Source of the DNA: Cercophora sp. LCS_1
Lineage: Eukaryota > Ascomycota > Sordariomycetes > Sordariales > Lasiosphaeriaceae
Length of the DNA stretch: 64,000 nucleotides
Direction: 5' to 3'
Assembly: GCA_036250225.1 (NCBI GenBank)
Contig: JAPZLL010000001.1
Coordinates: 124,001-188,000, forward strand
The position numbers were made by a program, and so were the translations under genes. A model generated the notes under the pieces. The model ran no database searches. It was not told the origin of the DNA and saw nothing but the letters and a program-made list of their open reading frames with translations. The first letter of the stretch is position 1; the number at the start of each line of letters is the position of its first letter. Below, in pieces: positions 1 through 9,612 of this stretch.

Positions 1-355
1 CGGTGCGTACAAGGCTTCGGACCCGGGCATTCTCGTGAACATCCACAGCAGTCTGTCGACGTACATCGCTCCCGGCCCGAGTGTGTATGCTGGTGGTGTT
101 ACCCGTACGCCTGGTAGCGGACAGTGTCTTGGGTGCGAGAACACTTGCAAGCCTGGCTCCGCGCCGTCTGCGACTGTTTCGTCCGCGCCGGTGGCTACCA
201 CTGCGCCTGGCGGTGGAAGCTCTGGTGGTGGCAACAGCGGGTGCCAGGTGCAGCGGTATGGACAGTGCGGCGGAAATGGGTATACTGGGTGCACAAGCTG
301 TGTCTCTGGGTCGGCGTGCCGCGCGCAGAATGAGTGGTACTCGCAGTGCTCATAG
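1..355 (+). CDS. AA9 lytic polysaccharide monooxygenase, C-terminal end with CBM1 (partial)
   Basis: Only the last ~117 codons are present and the 5' part lies outside the window. The visible part begins with the end of an AA9 (formerly GH61) catalytic domain, including the family's typical DPGILVNI stretch and a following IPGP-like stretch (here IAPGPSVYAGG). A Ser/Gly/Ala/Thr-rich linker follows, then a carbohydrate-binding module of family 1 (CQVQRYGQCGGNGYTGC onward, ~36 residues) with its conserved Cys and aromatic residues. AA9 enzymes are secreted copper enzymes that cleave cellulose oxidatively, and the CBM1 tethers them to crystalline cellulose. The copper-binding N-terminal His cannot be checked because it is off the window. 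The stop codon is at 353-355. The call is secure for the CBM1 and good for AA9. Confidence 0.88.
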   Translation, partial: GAYKASDPGILVNIHSSLSTYIAPGPSVYAGGVTRTPGSGQCLGCENTCKPGSAPSATVSSAPVATTAPGGGSSGGGNSGCQVQRYGQCGGNGYTGCTSCVSGSACRAQNEWYSQCS

Positions 356-710
356 AGGGTGCGATGAAGGATTCAATTCTTGTATATAGTTGATGCATGG
401 GGTTTGGAATGAAACTGAAGTGAGTTGAGGAGATTGTGGTTCAGAATCAGATGACATGAAAACATGGTTGCAAAAAGTGACTGCAGAAGAGATGCGCGCA
501 GCGGTGCCAGAAAAAGTGTGACACCCGGGGTCCAATTATGCTAGGAAAATGTGTTGGTGCGCTGCGTTGCAAATAATTCGGTCAGCGGCAAAGTTGTTGA
601 AGGTATGGTGTCGTGCGATGACGTGCAGATATTCTCGGCGAAAACCCAAACCCAAAAACAATGCAAGGATATAGCCCGTAGACTTCAACCCTAAAGTCAT
701 GAAATTCGTT

Positions 711-807
711 GGCCAATTGGTCTAGTGGTATGATTCGCGCTTCGGGTAAACCCCACATTCTCAACGAATGCTGTGCGAGGTCTCGGGTTCGATCCCCGAA
801 TTGGCCC
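711..807 (+). tRNA. tRNA-Pro (anticodon CGG) with a 25-nt intron
   Basis: The acceptor stem is 711-717 pairing with 800-806, with discriminator C807. The D-arm carries AGTGGTA. The anticodon loop is TTCGGG (741-746) plus T772, placing CGG at 743-745. The usual pre-tRNA intron after position 37 runs from about 747 to 771. The anticodon stem CGCGC pairs with GTGCG (one G-T pair). The T-arm is GGTTCGATCC (787-796). CGG reads CCG proline codons. The gene is followed by a T5 run. Confidence 0.93.
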
Positions 808-811
808 CAAC

Positions 812-816
812 TTTTT
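812..816 (+). terminator. RNA polymerase III terminator of tRNA-Pro
   Basis: A run of five T lies 5 bases after the tRNA-Pro discriminator base, the usual Pol III stop signal. Confidence 0.6.
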
Positions 817-1136
817 GCACTTACGTCATCTTTCTCTTTCGCTTCACTCTTGCGCTCTGTTGTCTCGGTGGACGTTCTACGTCCGGTCTTTGCTTTTTAG
901 TTTTAGGATCGGCGAGGTTGACGGTAGTGGACGTTGTATTGCTGGTTCACTCCCTCTCCTCACACTGAGACTTAGTGTCAATTACAGATACTTACCAGGA
1001 CCACCAGCCCAGTCATTACATGCATGCTGGCTGCATTTCTAATCTCAATGATCATAAAAGTCTTGGGTTTATTTTTTTTTCCCAACCGGTGATCATTTTT
1101 TATTGATACTACTGCCAACACCAGCTTGAGTCTGAC
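817..1136. other. intergenic, no gene seen
   Basis: This contains only short unsupported reading frames and a T-rich stretch around 1069-1080. It is probably the 3' UTR of the aldo/keto reductase on the minus strand. Confidence 0.5.
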
Positions 1137-2048
1137 TCACTCATCGTTGGTCTTTTCATCTTCATCCAAGGCATCCAAAACCGCCATATCTCCCTCATCA
1201 AGCTCAAAACCAAACACATCCGCATTCTGCTCAATCCTCTCGGCCCTCTCACTCTTGGGCAGAACGACCCATCCCTTTTGCAGTCCATACCGAATCAACA
1301 CCTGCGCCGGAGACTTGCCATACTTCTCGGCTACTCCCCCAACCACAGGGTCGTCAAGCCTCTGCCCCTCAGCGAGTGGCGAATACGCCTGCAGCACAAT
1401 GCCATTATCCTCGCAATACTTGACAACATCCCTTTGTTGACGCCAAGGATGAAGCTACACCGCGCAAGTCAACATCTTTCCTAAACCCCAATAAGCAACA
1501 ACAAGAAACAAAAAAAAACTCACCTCAATCTGATTGACATGCGGCGGCCAAATCTTGGCGTACCCCTTCATCTCCTCAATATGACCAATCCCATAATTAC
1601 TCACCCCAATCGCCTTTGCCTTGCCCTCTTCGTAAAGCCGTTCCAGCGTTTGCCAAAGCTCCTTTCGTCCCTCGGCTTCGCCTCGCACATAAGGAACGTG
1701 AATCAGGAACAGATCGACGTATGCGTCGTTTACACCGTCGCCGGCTATCTTCTTGATACTGTTTACTGCCAAGTTGTATGTCGCATCGGGTGTTTCGCCT
1801 CTGATTCCCTGCTTGGTGGTGATGAAGACGTCTGCGCGCTTGGTTTCTGATTCGCGAACTGCTTGGCCGACTTGCGATTCGTTACGGTATAGCTGCGCCG
1901 TGTCGATGTGTCGGTATCCGGCGTGTAGCGCGTGCTTGCAGGCGGTGATGCATTTGTCTGCGGCGATTTGGTAGACGCCGAAGCCGAGGAATGGGATGGC
2001 GATGGCGGTGCCACGAGGCGTGGCTGCCGAGGTGGGCGAGAGGGCCAT
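1137..2048 (-). CDS. aldo/keto reductase
   Basis: This is a two-exon gene, 2048-1524 and 1454-1137, giving 280 residues. The intron (1455-1523, 69 bases) starts GTGAG and ends GTAG, and splicing joins HVNQIE to LHPWRQQRDVV, which restores a family motif. The usual catalytic set is visible: Asp and Tyr in GYRHIDTAQLYRNE, Lys in FITTKQGI and His in VDLFLIHVPY. The NADPH-binding C-terminal signature (VLPKS) is also present. The product should be a cytosolic NADPH-dependent carbonyl reductase of the AKR (beta/alpha)8 barrel family; the substrate cannot be told. The start at 2048 (MALSPTSAAT) was chosen because conserved sequence begins just after it. An in-frame ATG at 2192 would add 48 low-complexity residues. 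Confidence 0.92.
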
Positions 2049-2234
2049 GGGGATGGGTGATGAGGGGTGGAAGAGGGATGTGGCGGGGAAATCGCACTTA
2101 TGTTGGAGTTCGGACTCTGCCGCGTCGGACGGGAGATGGGTGGGCGGATGGGATAAACTTGGGTGGAGGGGTGCGAGGTTGCACTGGGCCATGTCAAAGA
2201 TAGGTACACAGGTGGCACAGGCTTGATTGATTGA

Positions 2235-2659
2235 TCAACCAAGCTCGATCTTCTCGTCGAAGCCGACCCAGGCCTCCCGTCCGAGAAAGGGCATTTCCGG
2301 GATGAGGTTGACGTGTTTTTTTCGCCTGCGCAGTCCAGCCATAGGGCGATGTAGTTTCCGACGAACCGCGGCATTTGAAAAGGGCCCGGGACAGATTCGC
2401 GCTCCAAAATAACCCAAGGAGTGCACTGCCAGATACGTGTGACGCCATATCGTTCAGCGAGGAACTTTTCGACTGCCTCCCAGTCTTCGTTCGATATATT
2501 ATTGTTGAGGGAAAGATCCCGGTTGACAAACGAGATGCCATGAGGTCCGAGGGCGTCCTCGAAGCCACCGTACTACCCAAGTTCTTCTGTCACGTTGTGC
2601 TGTTCCACGGTGTAGGTTGAACCGGTCGCTTGTTCGGGGAGGACTGTGGTCTGTTGCAT
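2235..2659 (-). pseudogene. small broken gene of unknown function (in-frame TAG plus frameshift)
   Basis: From an ATG at 2659-2657 the minus strand reads MQQTTVLPEQATGSTYTVEQ and onward, then meets an in-frame TAG (about 2575). The same frame then resumes with a protein-like sequence (YGGFEDALGPHGISF, then SNEDWEAVEKFLAERYGV, then WVILERESVPGPFQMPRFV, then NYIALWLDCAGEK). At a seven-A run near 2309-2315 the sensible sequence moves to another frame (HVNLIPEMPFLGREAWVGF, then DEKIELG, stop at 2235). The total would be ~140 residues. I do not recognise the family. An intron across the TAG looks unlikely because no good splice sites flank it. A sequencing indel in the A-run could explain the frameshift but not the TAG. 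It lies head-to-tail upstream of the aldo/keto reductase. Confidence 0.5.
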
Positions 2660-2862
2660 GTTTTTTGGAAGAAAGATTGGGAAGAGAATCTCTCAAATAG
2701 TTGTGAGGTGGATCTGCCAGGGTGGCCAAGGTTCAAAAACAGACTTGTTGTGGGCGCCTTCTGTGGGTTCCATAGTGAAACAAAGTTCGGTAATTATAAA
2801 GGTTAATATTGCGTCAAGGGGCCTAAGCCAAGGATAGTCGATGTTGCCGAGGATAACAATAA

Positions 2863-4662
2863 TCACCTCCTAACCCAATACCCTCCCCTCCCAAACATAC
2901 CATCCCTCTCCTCGTGTCCCGCGGTCCTCACGCCCAGAGCATGCAATGGCACACTATCCACACGCCTCTGTACCTTATCTTTGGCCTCATTAAACCTCTC
3001 CCCCAAGCCCCTTGCGCTCTTGACAGTTCTCAGTTTCTGAACCGTCACCTCCGGTCCCCAACACTCCCTTCCCCGATTCAAACTCGCCACCGTAAGCAAA
3101 ACATCCCTCGACACCATATCCAACCTCTGCTGCAGCGTCGCCGACAAATCCAGCATATGTCTCATGAAACCCATGACGATGACCCTGACCTTGGCATTGA
3201 CAAAGTCAAAGCGGAACTCGTGGAACAAGTGAACCGTAACAAGATTCTCCACCACTACTGTGGGCCGAGCGTACGGCGACGGACCACAAGCAATGATCGA
3301 CTGATGCCACATTGGTGGAGAGTCATCATTCGGAACGATCCCTGTCCACCCAAAGTAGACGCCTCGAAGGCGGTGGCCGATATCATCGGGGGAGAGGGCG
3401 TTAAGATTTGCCGTCGGGATACCGAGCTCGGCCCGACTCCTACCCGAACCGGGGACCACCTTTCCGCTGAATTTCAATGGGAATGGGAACTCTGGCCCCG
3501 TTTCAGGGCCGATGGGAGTGAGTTGGTCGTTGTTGAAGAAAGGGTTGGTCTCCGGAACATAGGATACCGCGTTGGCGGACGGATCTTGCCGGAGAGCGCC
3601 GACGGCATACCGACCAGCCTCGCGAACGACAACTCCTGGCTTGAACCTATCGACGCCACTTTGGACGATACCCACCACAGGACCGGTATACTTCTTGACC
3701 GTTGCGTTTGCCGCGACGGACGCCACCTTGACGCCAATCTCCAATGGCATGGTACTCAGCGACGCGCCGCGAAAAACGCTCGAGTCGGTCGACGTGCTGG
3801 CAACACGAAAGATGGGGCTGTAACACAGAACCTTTCGTCGAGCAGGAGCGTCACCTGTTGGTCCGGCATCGCCGCCACCGGTGCATAGCGCAAGACGGAA
3901 ATAGCCATCTGACGAAGCGGCCGGGATACGAACGACGTGGGTCTCCCGTGGGATGTGCCCCTTCTCACCCTTTTCTTTGGCAAGTTTCCGAGCCGTCTTT
4001 TGGATGTCGCGCTGCCAGGCACGCTCATCGTTGGGCGCGAGGTCCTGGGTCCGTGCCTGCACGGCCGGGGTGACGTCGAGCCAGTCGGACGTGGCGCCCA
4101 TCATGGCCTTGAGCTTCATGCCGCTGTCGCCCGAGTGGCCGCGCTGCTGCAGCCATAGCGCGCGGTCAAGAGGGAGCGGGTACTTGGGGGCGCTGAGAAT
4201 GGATATTTCAATGGATGTGGCTGGGCCGCGGTAAAAGATGAGGGGTGCGGAATGGCGGAGGATGGTGTAGTGCTTGGTAGATTCGGTGGCGTGCGGAATT
4301 AGGCCGCCCATAAAATGCTGTGTCTCGGAGAGGGCGTTCTGCCAGAACGGTTTCTCTGAGCCGCCGCCCGGAGTGGTGCTGGTCGAAGGTGGGTCGAGTG
4401 GCGTTGGGCTGGCGCTGTAAGGCCCCGGAGAGGTGGTGAAGCGGCCAGCAGATGACAGGTTTGGCATGCTAGTTTGCAGCCTCAGACGCCCTGGTGGGCG
4501 TAGCGATTGCGGGTCGACGTTGAAAGGCAACGGCGCGCCGTTCCGAGGATCGGCCGGGGGCCGCGCACTACTAAAGCCGCCATCGGGTCGCGGTGGAAGA
4601 CCTCGAGGAGGAGGGGGAGGAGGAGGCGGCAGCAACGTGTAAGGCGGCGGCGGTGGATCCAT
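2863..4662 (-). CDS. large protein with Pro-rich N-terminus and C-terminal riboflavin-kinase-like domain
   Basis: Single exon of 599 residues. The start MDPPPPPYTLL at 4662 was chosen because the frame upstream looks like leader sequence. Residues 1-~110 are Pro/Ser-rich and disordered. Residues ~130-380 are a conserved-looking region with no motif I can name. Residues ~385-530 resemble the flavokinase fold: FPFPLKFSGKVVPGSGRSRAE, then LGIPTANL (the PTAN motif that binds Mg-ATP), then GVYFGW, then VVVENLVTVHLFHEF containing the Glu expected near the active site. In the nucleotide-binding loop the usual GRG reads GRS. It may be an active flavokinase-related domain or a repurposed one, and it is much longer than housekeeping riboflavin kinases (~180-220 residues). 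The C-terminus is basic. There is no signal peptide or membrane segment. Confidence 0.75.
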   Translation of the reverse strand: MDPPPPPYTLLPPPPPPPPRGLPPRPDGGFSSARPPADPRNGAPLPFNVDPQSLRPPGRLRLQTSMPNLSSAGRFTTSPGPYSASPTPLDPPSTSTTPGGGSEKPFWQNALSETQHFMGGLIPHATESTKHYTILRHSAPLIFYRGPATSIEISILSAPKYPLPLDRALWLQQRGHSGDSGMKLKAMMGATSDWLDVTPAVQARTQDLAPNDERAWQRDIQKTARKLAKEKGEKGHIPRETHVVRIPAASSDGYFRLALCTGGGDAGPTGDAPARRKVLCYSPIFRVASTSTDSSVFRGASLSTMPLEIGVKVASVAANATVKKYTGPVVGIVQSGVDRFKPGVVVREAGRYAVGALRQDPSANAVSYVPETNPFFNNDQLTPIGPETGPEFPFPLKFSGKVVPGSGRSRAELGIPTANLNALSPDDIGHRLRGVYFGWTGIVPNDDSPPMWHQSIIACGPSPYARPTVVVENLVTVHLFHEFRFDFVNAKVRVIVMGFMRHMLDLSATLQQRLDMVSRDVLLTVASLNRGRECWGPEVTVQKLRTVKSARGLGERFNEAKDKVQRRVDSVPLHALGVRTAGHEERDGMFGRGGYWVRR

Positions 4663-6799
4663 GCCGCCCAGCGCACCAGGGATGGAAGAAGACCCGAGGG
4701 GGAGGTGAAAAAAAGTTGTGTCTCGCGTGTCGTGGCTTCCGAACGGTTGGAATTGACCCACTGTCAAGCATTGGGCGCTACCCGAGACTCCCGGTGCTTG
4801 GCGCCGGTCTAGACCGCTGTAGCGGGCAGTCACGCACCGTCCTGCCGCTAATCGCAGCACCTGATTGCCCATCTTGCATCCAACATCCTGGCCAAGACAA
4901 CAGGCGAGCTGAAGGAAGCAGGTTTGTTATCTGCGCAAAGTGACAGGTCGGCTTCTTCCGTCGTCCAGTCAATTGGTGTCGAAAACAAGGCGGACAGACG
5001 AAAATGGGAATGGGGTCAGTGGGCCCCTCACCCTTCAACACGCAGCCAAATCACCGTCTCCTTACAGAACCCAATCGATGGCGTTGCGGCTCTGGCGGCT
5101 GCTGGCCGGCGCTGGTGCCAACCTTGTGTGACATCAAGGCTGACCACCCCACCTTGCACGCCTCGAACCCGGTGGCCGATCACCCAGAGAGCGTAACAGT
5201 GCGTTTGACGAATGACGGCATCAGGCATAGCACACCCGCATCGCAGGTTGGGGCGCAGGCATATCACAGGTCAGGGCACGAGGAGGGGCACGAGGAGAAA
5301 AGACGCGATGCCAGTTCCGATGTATCTCCGCTAGACACTATGGCTAACTTCTCCCTTCGCAGGACTGAGTCCTTCTTGCCGACGCACAGGCGGCGCCTTC
5401 AGCGCGTTGTCGACGACCCATACTGTTCGTCGAAGGACTGGAGGGCACCAGCAATGCGATCCTTGCGGGACTGCTGACGCCCCGCGGCGGCTTCCTGTCG
5501 ACAAAGGAGCCGAACAATGACGTTGTCGTAGAACACATGAGAACCACGTTTTGCGGATTCCTTCTTCCTGCTGCGAAGGGGTCAGGAGGTCATCTTCTTC
5601 GCCATGGATTCGATCCTACCTTTTCTTCCGGTCTTCTCTATCCTTGGGGGAGTCCTCGGCAGGATATTCTCTGTCGATTGCCATGCTGAAAGGACCGGCT
5701 CGGCCCTGTGTCTCGCTCCTCGTCTATTAACGGCTCCAGCGACTTGCAGGTACGGCTCCCCAACATGGGCCAAACAAGCGCTATTTATACCTCTTTTTCT
5801 ACAGTATCATCTCCTCGGAGCGCTACCGGCGCCAGTCAGCTTCCTCCGCTTGCCTCAAGTTCAGAATATTTGACCGAGCATTCGGGAGACAGCCGGAGGA
5901 GGAGTGACAAACTTGGCAGCAAGCCACAATGGAGACTCGGCATCGAGGATCGGGTCTGCATCTCCCGACATGGTAAGGTCACCGCGCTGGTCCGCACAAA
6001 GTGCAAAAAATCTGCCAGCCGTCGACTACCAATGCGCGGTTTCAAGCAATTTGTGTCACGTTAGTCCTGCGGGCCCAACGCAACGAAACAAACACTGGGA
6101 CGCAGCGAATGGGAAACTTTGTCCGTGGTTTTTCGGAGGGCGGATGCTTGAGAAAAGGTCGTGTCGGTGCGGATCTTCGCGAGACATTGATTACTTCTTG
6201 CAGAGTATCAACAAATACGAGGATCTCTGCTGACGCCAGGTCTTCATCCTCAAGTTGAAATGGAGAAAAGAGGAAAAGGAAGCCGAAAGACCAAAGAACA
6301 ATACGTTGACCAAACGCGCTCGATAGACGAACCTGAAAGCTCCAGACTTTTCGGGTCGTGGCTACGTTGCAACAACCGCTACCTACCTACCTCAGTCTAG
6401 GTATACAGTGAAGCTTTGATGTGATGCCATCCCAGATCACACGAGCCAGGTGAGACTGTACTTGATTACCTACTTCCTTGCTACGTGTCCCGGCACAGTG
6501 GGAAGGATTTCATGATGCCAGCTGCAACATGAACTACACCGCCCCCACATCTGAGACATACAGCAGCAAGGCAGTCCAGCGACTCACCATCGGCGCTCAC
6601 CCTTGCACCGGTGAAAGCGCCGCGCCAACCAGATGACCGGTGATCCACCAAGTTTTAGACGACATGGAAGCTCTATCTCACATTATTGGACGGAATACTT
6701 TCCCTCTGTAGAGCCTCAGCTGATTCACCGCTCATATTCGGTGACACGTTCCTCCATGATGACCCATCCTCCAACTCCATTCTGAGACGACCCTCGGCG
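4663..6799. other. long intergenic region, no supported gene
   Basis: I see only short overlapping frames with no recognisable protein, and 6260-6790 has almost none. A small (ACCT)n-like stretch lies near 6381-6391. This probably includes the promoter of the riboflavin-kinase-like gene (minus strand, from 4663 rightwards) and a gene desert typical of accessory regions. Confidence 0.5.
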
Positions 6800-7162
6800 C
6801 TACTCCTCACTTGCACGCCCACTTGGATGCGCCCCCTCACATTCCTCGCATAGCGCCATAACCATGACGCTCTCCTTACAACCAGGACCCGAATCCTTGG
6901 TCTCGGGACACCATTTCCGCTTTCCCTCTAGCGTCTTGACCGCTTTGTAAGTGGGACACCGTCGCCATGTGAAGCCGGTCAGGGGTTGCCATTCCTTTCG
7001 CGCTTGCAGAGCGGATGGCAATCGGGCTATCCATCCGTTTTCGTCATGGGGTCGCTCTGCGATTTCTTCGTTCGATGTTCGGACGTGGATGTGGTGGGGG
7101 CAGACGGCTTCGTTGCGGCGCGGGCAGTTGCACTGGAATATTCGGACGATTTTGACACACAT
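6800..7162 (-). CDS. small Cys/His-rich hypothetical protein
   Basis: 120 residues starting MCVKIVRIFQCNCPRRNEAV. Several Cys and His are spaced like a small metal-binding or disulphide-rich fold: CNCPRRNEAVCPHHIH near the N-terminus, then RRCPTY, KWCPE, GPGCKE and LCEECEGAH. Fungal genomes carry many short proteins of this MC-x-K layout with unknown function. The ATG at 7162 was preferred over 7417 because the upstream residues are low in Cys and not protein-like. There is no signal peptide, so it is probably intracellular. The family is not recognised with certainty. Confidence 0.6.
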   Translation of the reverse strand: MCVKIVRIFQCNCPRRNEAVCPHHIHVRTSNEEIAERPHDENGWIARLPSALQARKEWQPLTGFTWRRCPTYKAVKTLEGKRKWCPETKDSGPGCKESVMVMALCEECEGAHPSGRASEE

Positions 7163-7599
7163 ATTTGTTGGCTGCTTGTCGTGAAAACACACACGCTTGT
7201 GCGGGAAGATGAGGTGGGCTTTGTCTGTGAGTTTTCTTTGTATTTCCTGGAGATGGGGAGACAAGGACGGGAGATGTGAGCTCTTTGGGCTGGGCGGGAC
7301 GTGACAAAGGCCTGGATTGTGTGTGAGCGAGAAGTTGAAAAGAGTGCCCCGCAAACCAAGTAATGGGCCTTGTGATGGGACGACAGGCAGGCTTTTCCAA
7401 CTCCAGTGCGGATTCAAAATTAACTGTTGGGACAGTCTCCACCCAAACTATATTGAGCTTGTCCGACATCGATTTACCCTCACGACGAACAACACACCGG
7501 GACTGGTGACCTACCACAGTTCGAGCCACCACATCGGGGGTGTCCTTTCCAATCCTGAACACCAAGTTCCGCCTCATACTCCTCCGCGACCCCTCCCCC

Positions 7600-8229
7600 T
7601 TGTCACGATGTCGGGGACGTCACGGAGCTGTGTGATTGCCTTGGGCCAATGCTCATCGGTATTCTTCGCGAACACGGTCTCGACGAGAACGCTAGCGTGG
7701 GGTTCACCACGCGTTTCTTCCGGGACGATCCTTCCGATTAACCCCCACTTTGTTGATCGTCGCCGACTGGGACAAGGATTTGTCGCCACAACTATGGGAA
7801 GATGTTGTCGTCGAAATCAAGGAGTACATCGTCGATATGGCCGAGAAATTCGTTGGTGTGGCTGAGATTGAGAACAAGGACGACATCGCTGTCGAGATAA
7901 TCGACGTGAGCTTGACCCGACAAAAGTACATCTCGTTGAATGTGGGCGAAGATCGCGAAGACCTCTGTCAGGTTTGGCCAGCAGTCATGACCAACGTTCA
8001 CAAGATTCTGCAGAGTGAGAAAGCCACCAAGGACCGAGCTACTACCATCGCCCTCTTCAGGTTCGGGTACAACGAGGGTGCCGACCAAAACCCTAAGACG
8101 GTCTACATATCGGTCAACTACGAATCCCCGGAGAATGCGTGGCCAGACATCGTGGCGCGCATCCAGGAGTACCTTGACACACTCGGTCTGGGGTTGGTAG
8201 CCCACCTGGAGTATGGTATGATGATGTGA
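7600..8229 (+). pseudogene. degenerate gene with three ~50-60 residue repeats (shares domain with the broken gene at 9.6-11.9 kb)
   Basis: The frame from ~7600 reads VTELCDCLGPMLIGILREHG, then VGFTTRFFRDDPSD, and hits TAA at 7739-7741. The continuation (PTLLIVADWDKDLSPQLWED and onward) is in a different frame from 7741 to the stop at 8227-8229 and has no ATG at its head, so an indel has broken it. The second part holds three related units, each with a hydrophobic strand, a W, and an amphipathic helix: TLLIVADW..WEDVVVEIKEYI, then KYISLNVGED..VWPAVMTNVHKI, then KTVYISVNYES..AWPDIVARIQEYL. The same layout (TTRYLSDD, then HPTLFIITPEF, then WEAVVRDIKSK) occurs at ~10.45-10.6 kb. Function is unknown; it is probably a decayed paralogue. 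Confidence 0.55.
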
Positions 8230-8799
8230 AGCGGGTTTGAAGATAGCTCCTCAAACCCAATTCGGAATATCGATCTCTGGCACTCGACTATCCAACACTG
8301 ACTTGGATCGGGAACGAGCTTACCTTCGAATTCCCCAATCGCCCTAGACGCCCCCTCTGCCGGACAAGGCCCATAACATTGGGTTTTCTGAGAATGGAGG
8401 CGACATGGAGTGTGCAGTTCAGAAGCAGAGCGATAGGCAGAAAGTCGAATTACCTCCTTAGCACTTGACAAAGGACATGTTTCTTGCGCGTGAGTTGTTA
8501 TGTTTGGAAAATCTCGTTAGAGAGGGTGTGTGAGTGAACAATTTTCGGGTGCCCTCCTTCTAACTTGGACTCCCACACGCTCCTCCCAATCTTGTTCCCA
8601 CCCACCACCTTTTTTCACCCTGTCAGCGGCTCTGGGGTCACGTCAGCTTCAGAGCAGCCGACGTTCTCTCCCCTTTTTCTTTGCCCTCGCTCAAGCTTTC
8701 CCGAGCTTCCGTCAGCGCCTCTCGACCGGCCCTCGCCCAACTACGAATTTCCCAGCTGCCTTAGGTGACTCTCCTCCCCTCAAAGCCCAGCCACACAAG

Positions 8800-9313
8800 A
8801 TGACCCCGGCCACCCCTTCCAATCACTGTTGCCTACCCGAAACTGCCGCTTTCAATCCCTTGCCTACCGACCCATTCCCCGCTGAGCATCAACCCGATTC
8901 CCGATGGCCGTGACGTGCGCACCAAGTCTACAAAACCTCCGACCGACAGACTACGAGAACTTCACACGAATAGCAACCTCGAAGTTGACTACACACAGCA
9001 GTCGCCCAACCCACGACAAGATAGCCTCTGTGGAGCGGCACTCGAGTTCTACAACACAGACGAGTCCATCAGCGACGTCGGCAGCTCTCACGGCCGATCG
9101 TCACGGCACGGAACCCTTCGGGAAGCGCGCGATCCTTCGATGGGACACCAGGAAGAACTTTGGTTTGGGGATAATACCGGCGACCGAGTCACCTTTGAGC
9201 TCGACTACAGTTGGTCGACAGCATTCGCTTCAACACAGAACAAGGAGGCGTTTGTAGGGACTAAGACCTGCTCGTTGAGAGCCAGCGCGCTGAGGATACG
9301 AACTAGCTTGTGA
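8800..9313 (+). pseudogene. possible degenerate coding region, all three frames used
   Basis: An ATG at 8800 opens MTPATPSNHCCLPETAAFNP and ends in TGA by 8913. Protein-like stretches continue in other frames, including FGKRAILRWDTRKNFGLG (about 9111-9164), then after a shift DNTGDRVTFELDYSWSTAFA up to a stop at 9311-9313. No single frame is complete. It could be the 5' part of the same kind of decayed gene that follows at 9.6 kb. Weak evidence. Confidence 0.3.
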
Positions 9314-9612
9314 GGTTCTAGGAGCTCTTGGATGGGTCGCCAAAGACTTGAAACTCGCGCTACGGTGTGCCCCCAGGCGCTTGTCTTCTTTTCTTGGACT
9401 ATGTGGGCTTTTGAAGTGTGGAGTTGTTTGGGACAGTTTGGTGGTCAAGTTACAGGCATCCCCCCAAACACCCTTTGATCCAGGCGTCCATGGGTCTTGC
9501 CAGTCCTCGAGCCCCAGAATCAGTTATGCTGTGTCGCTCGATTAGCATCACCGGGTGAAAAGAACCGCAGTCATCCTCGCATTTCAGTCTGCAGAGCTCT
9601 GCGTCCACCAAG

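Noticed and set aside
2914..3888. 324-codon plus-strand frame opposite the riboflavin-kinase-like gene
   Set aside because: Fully antisense to a better-supported gene, with no motif. Its sequence reads like the reverse image of GC-rich coding DNA.
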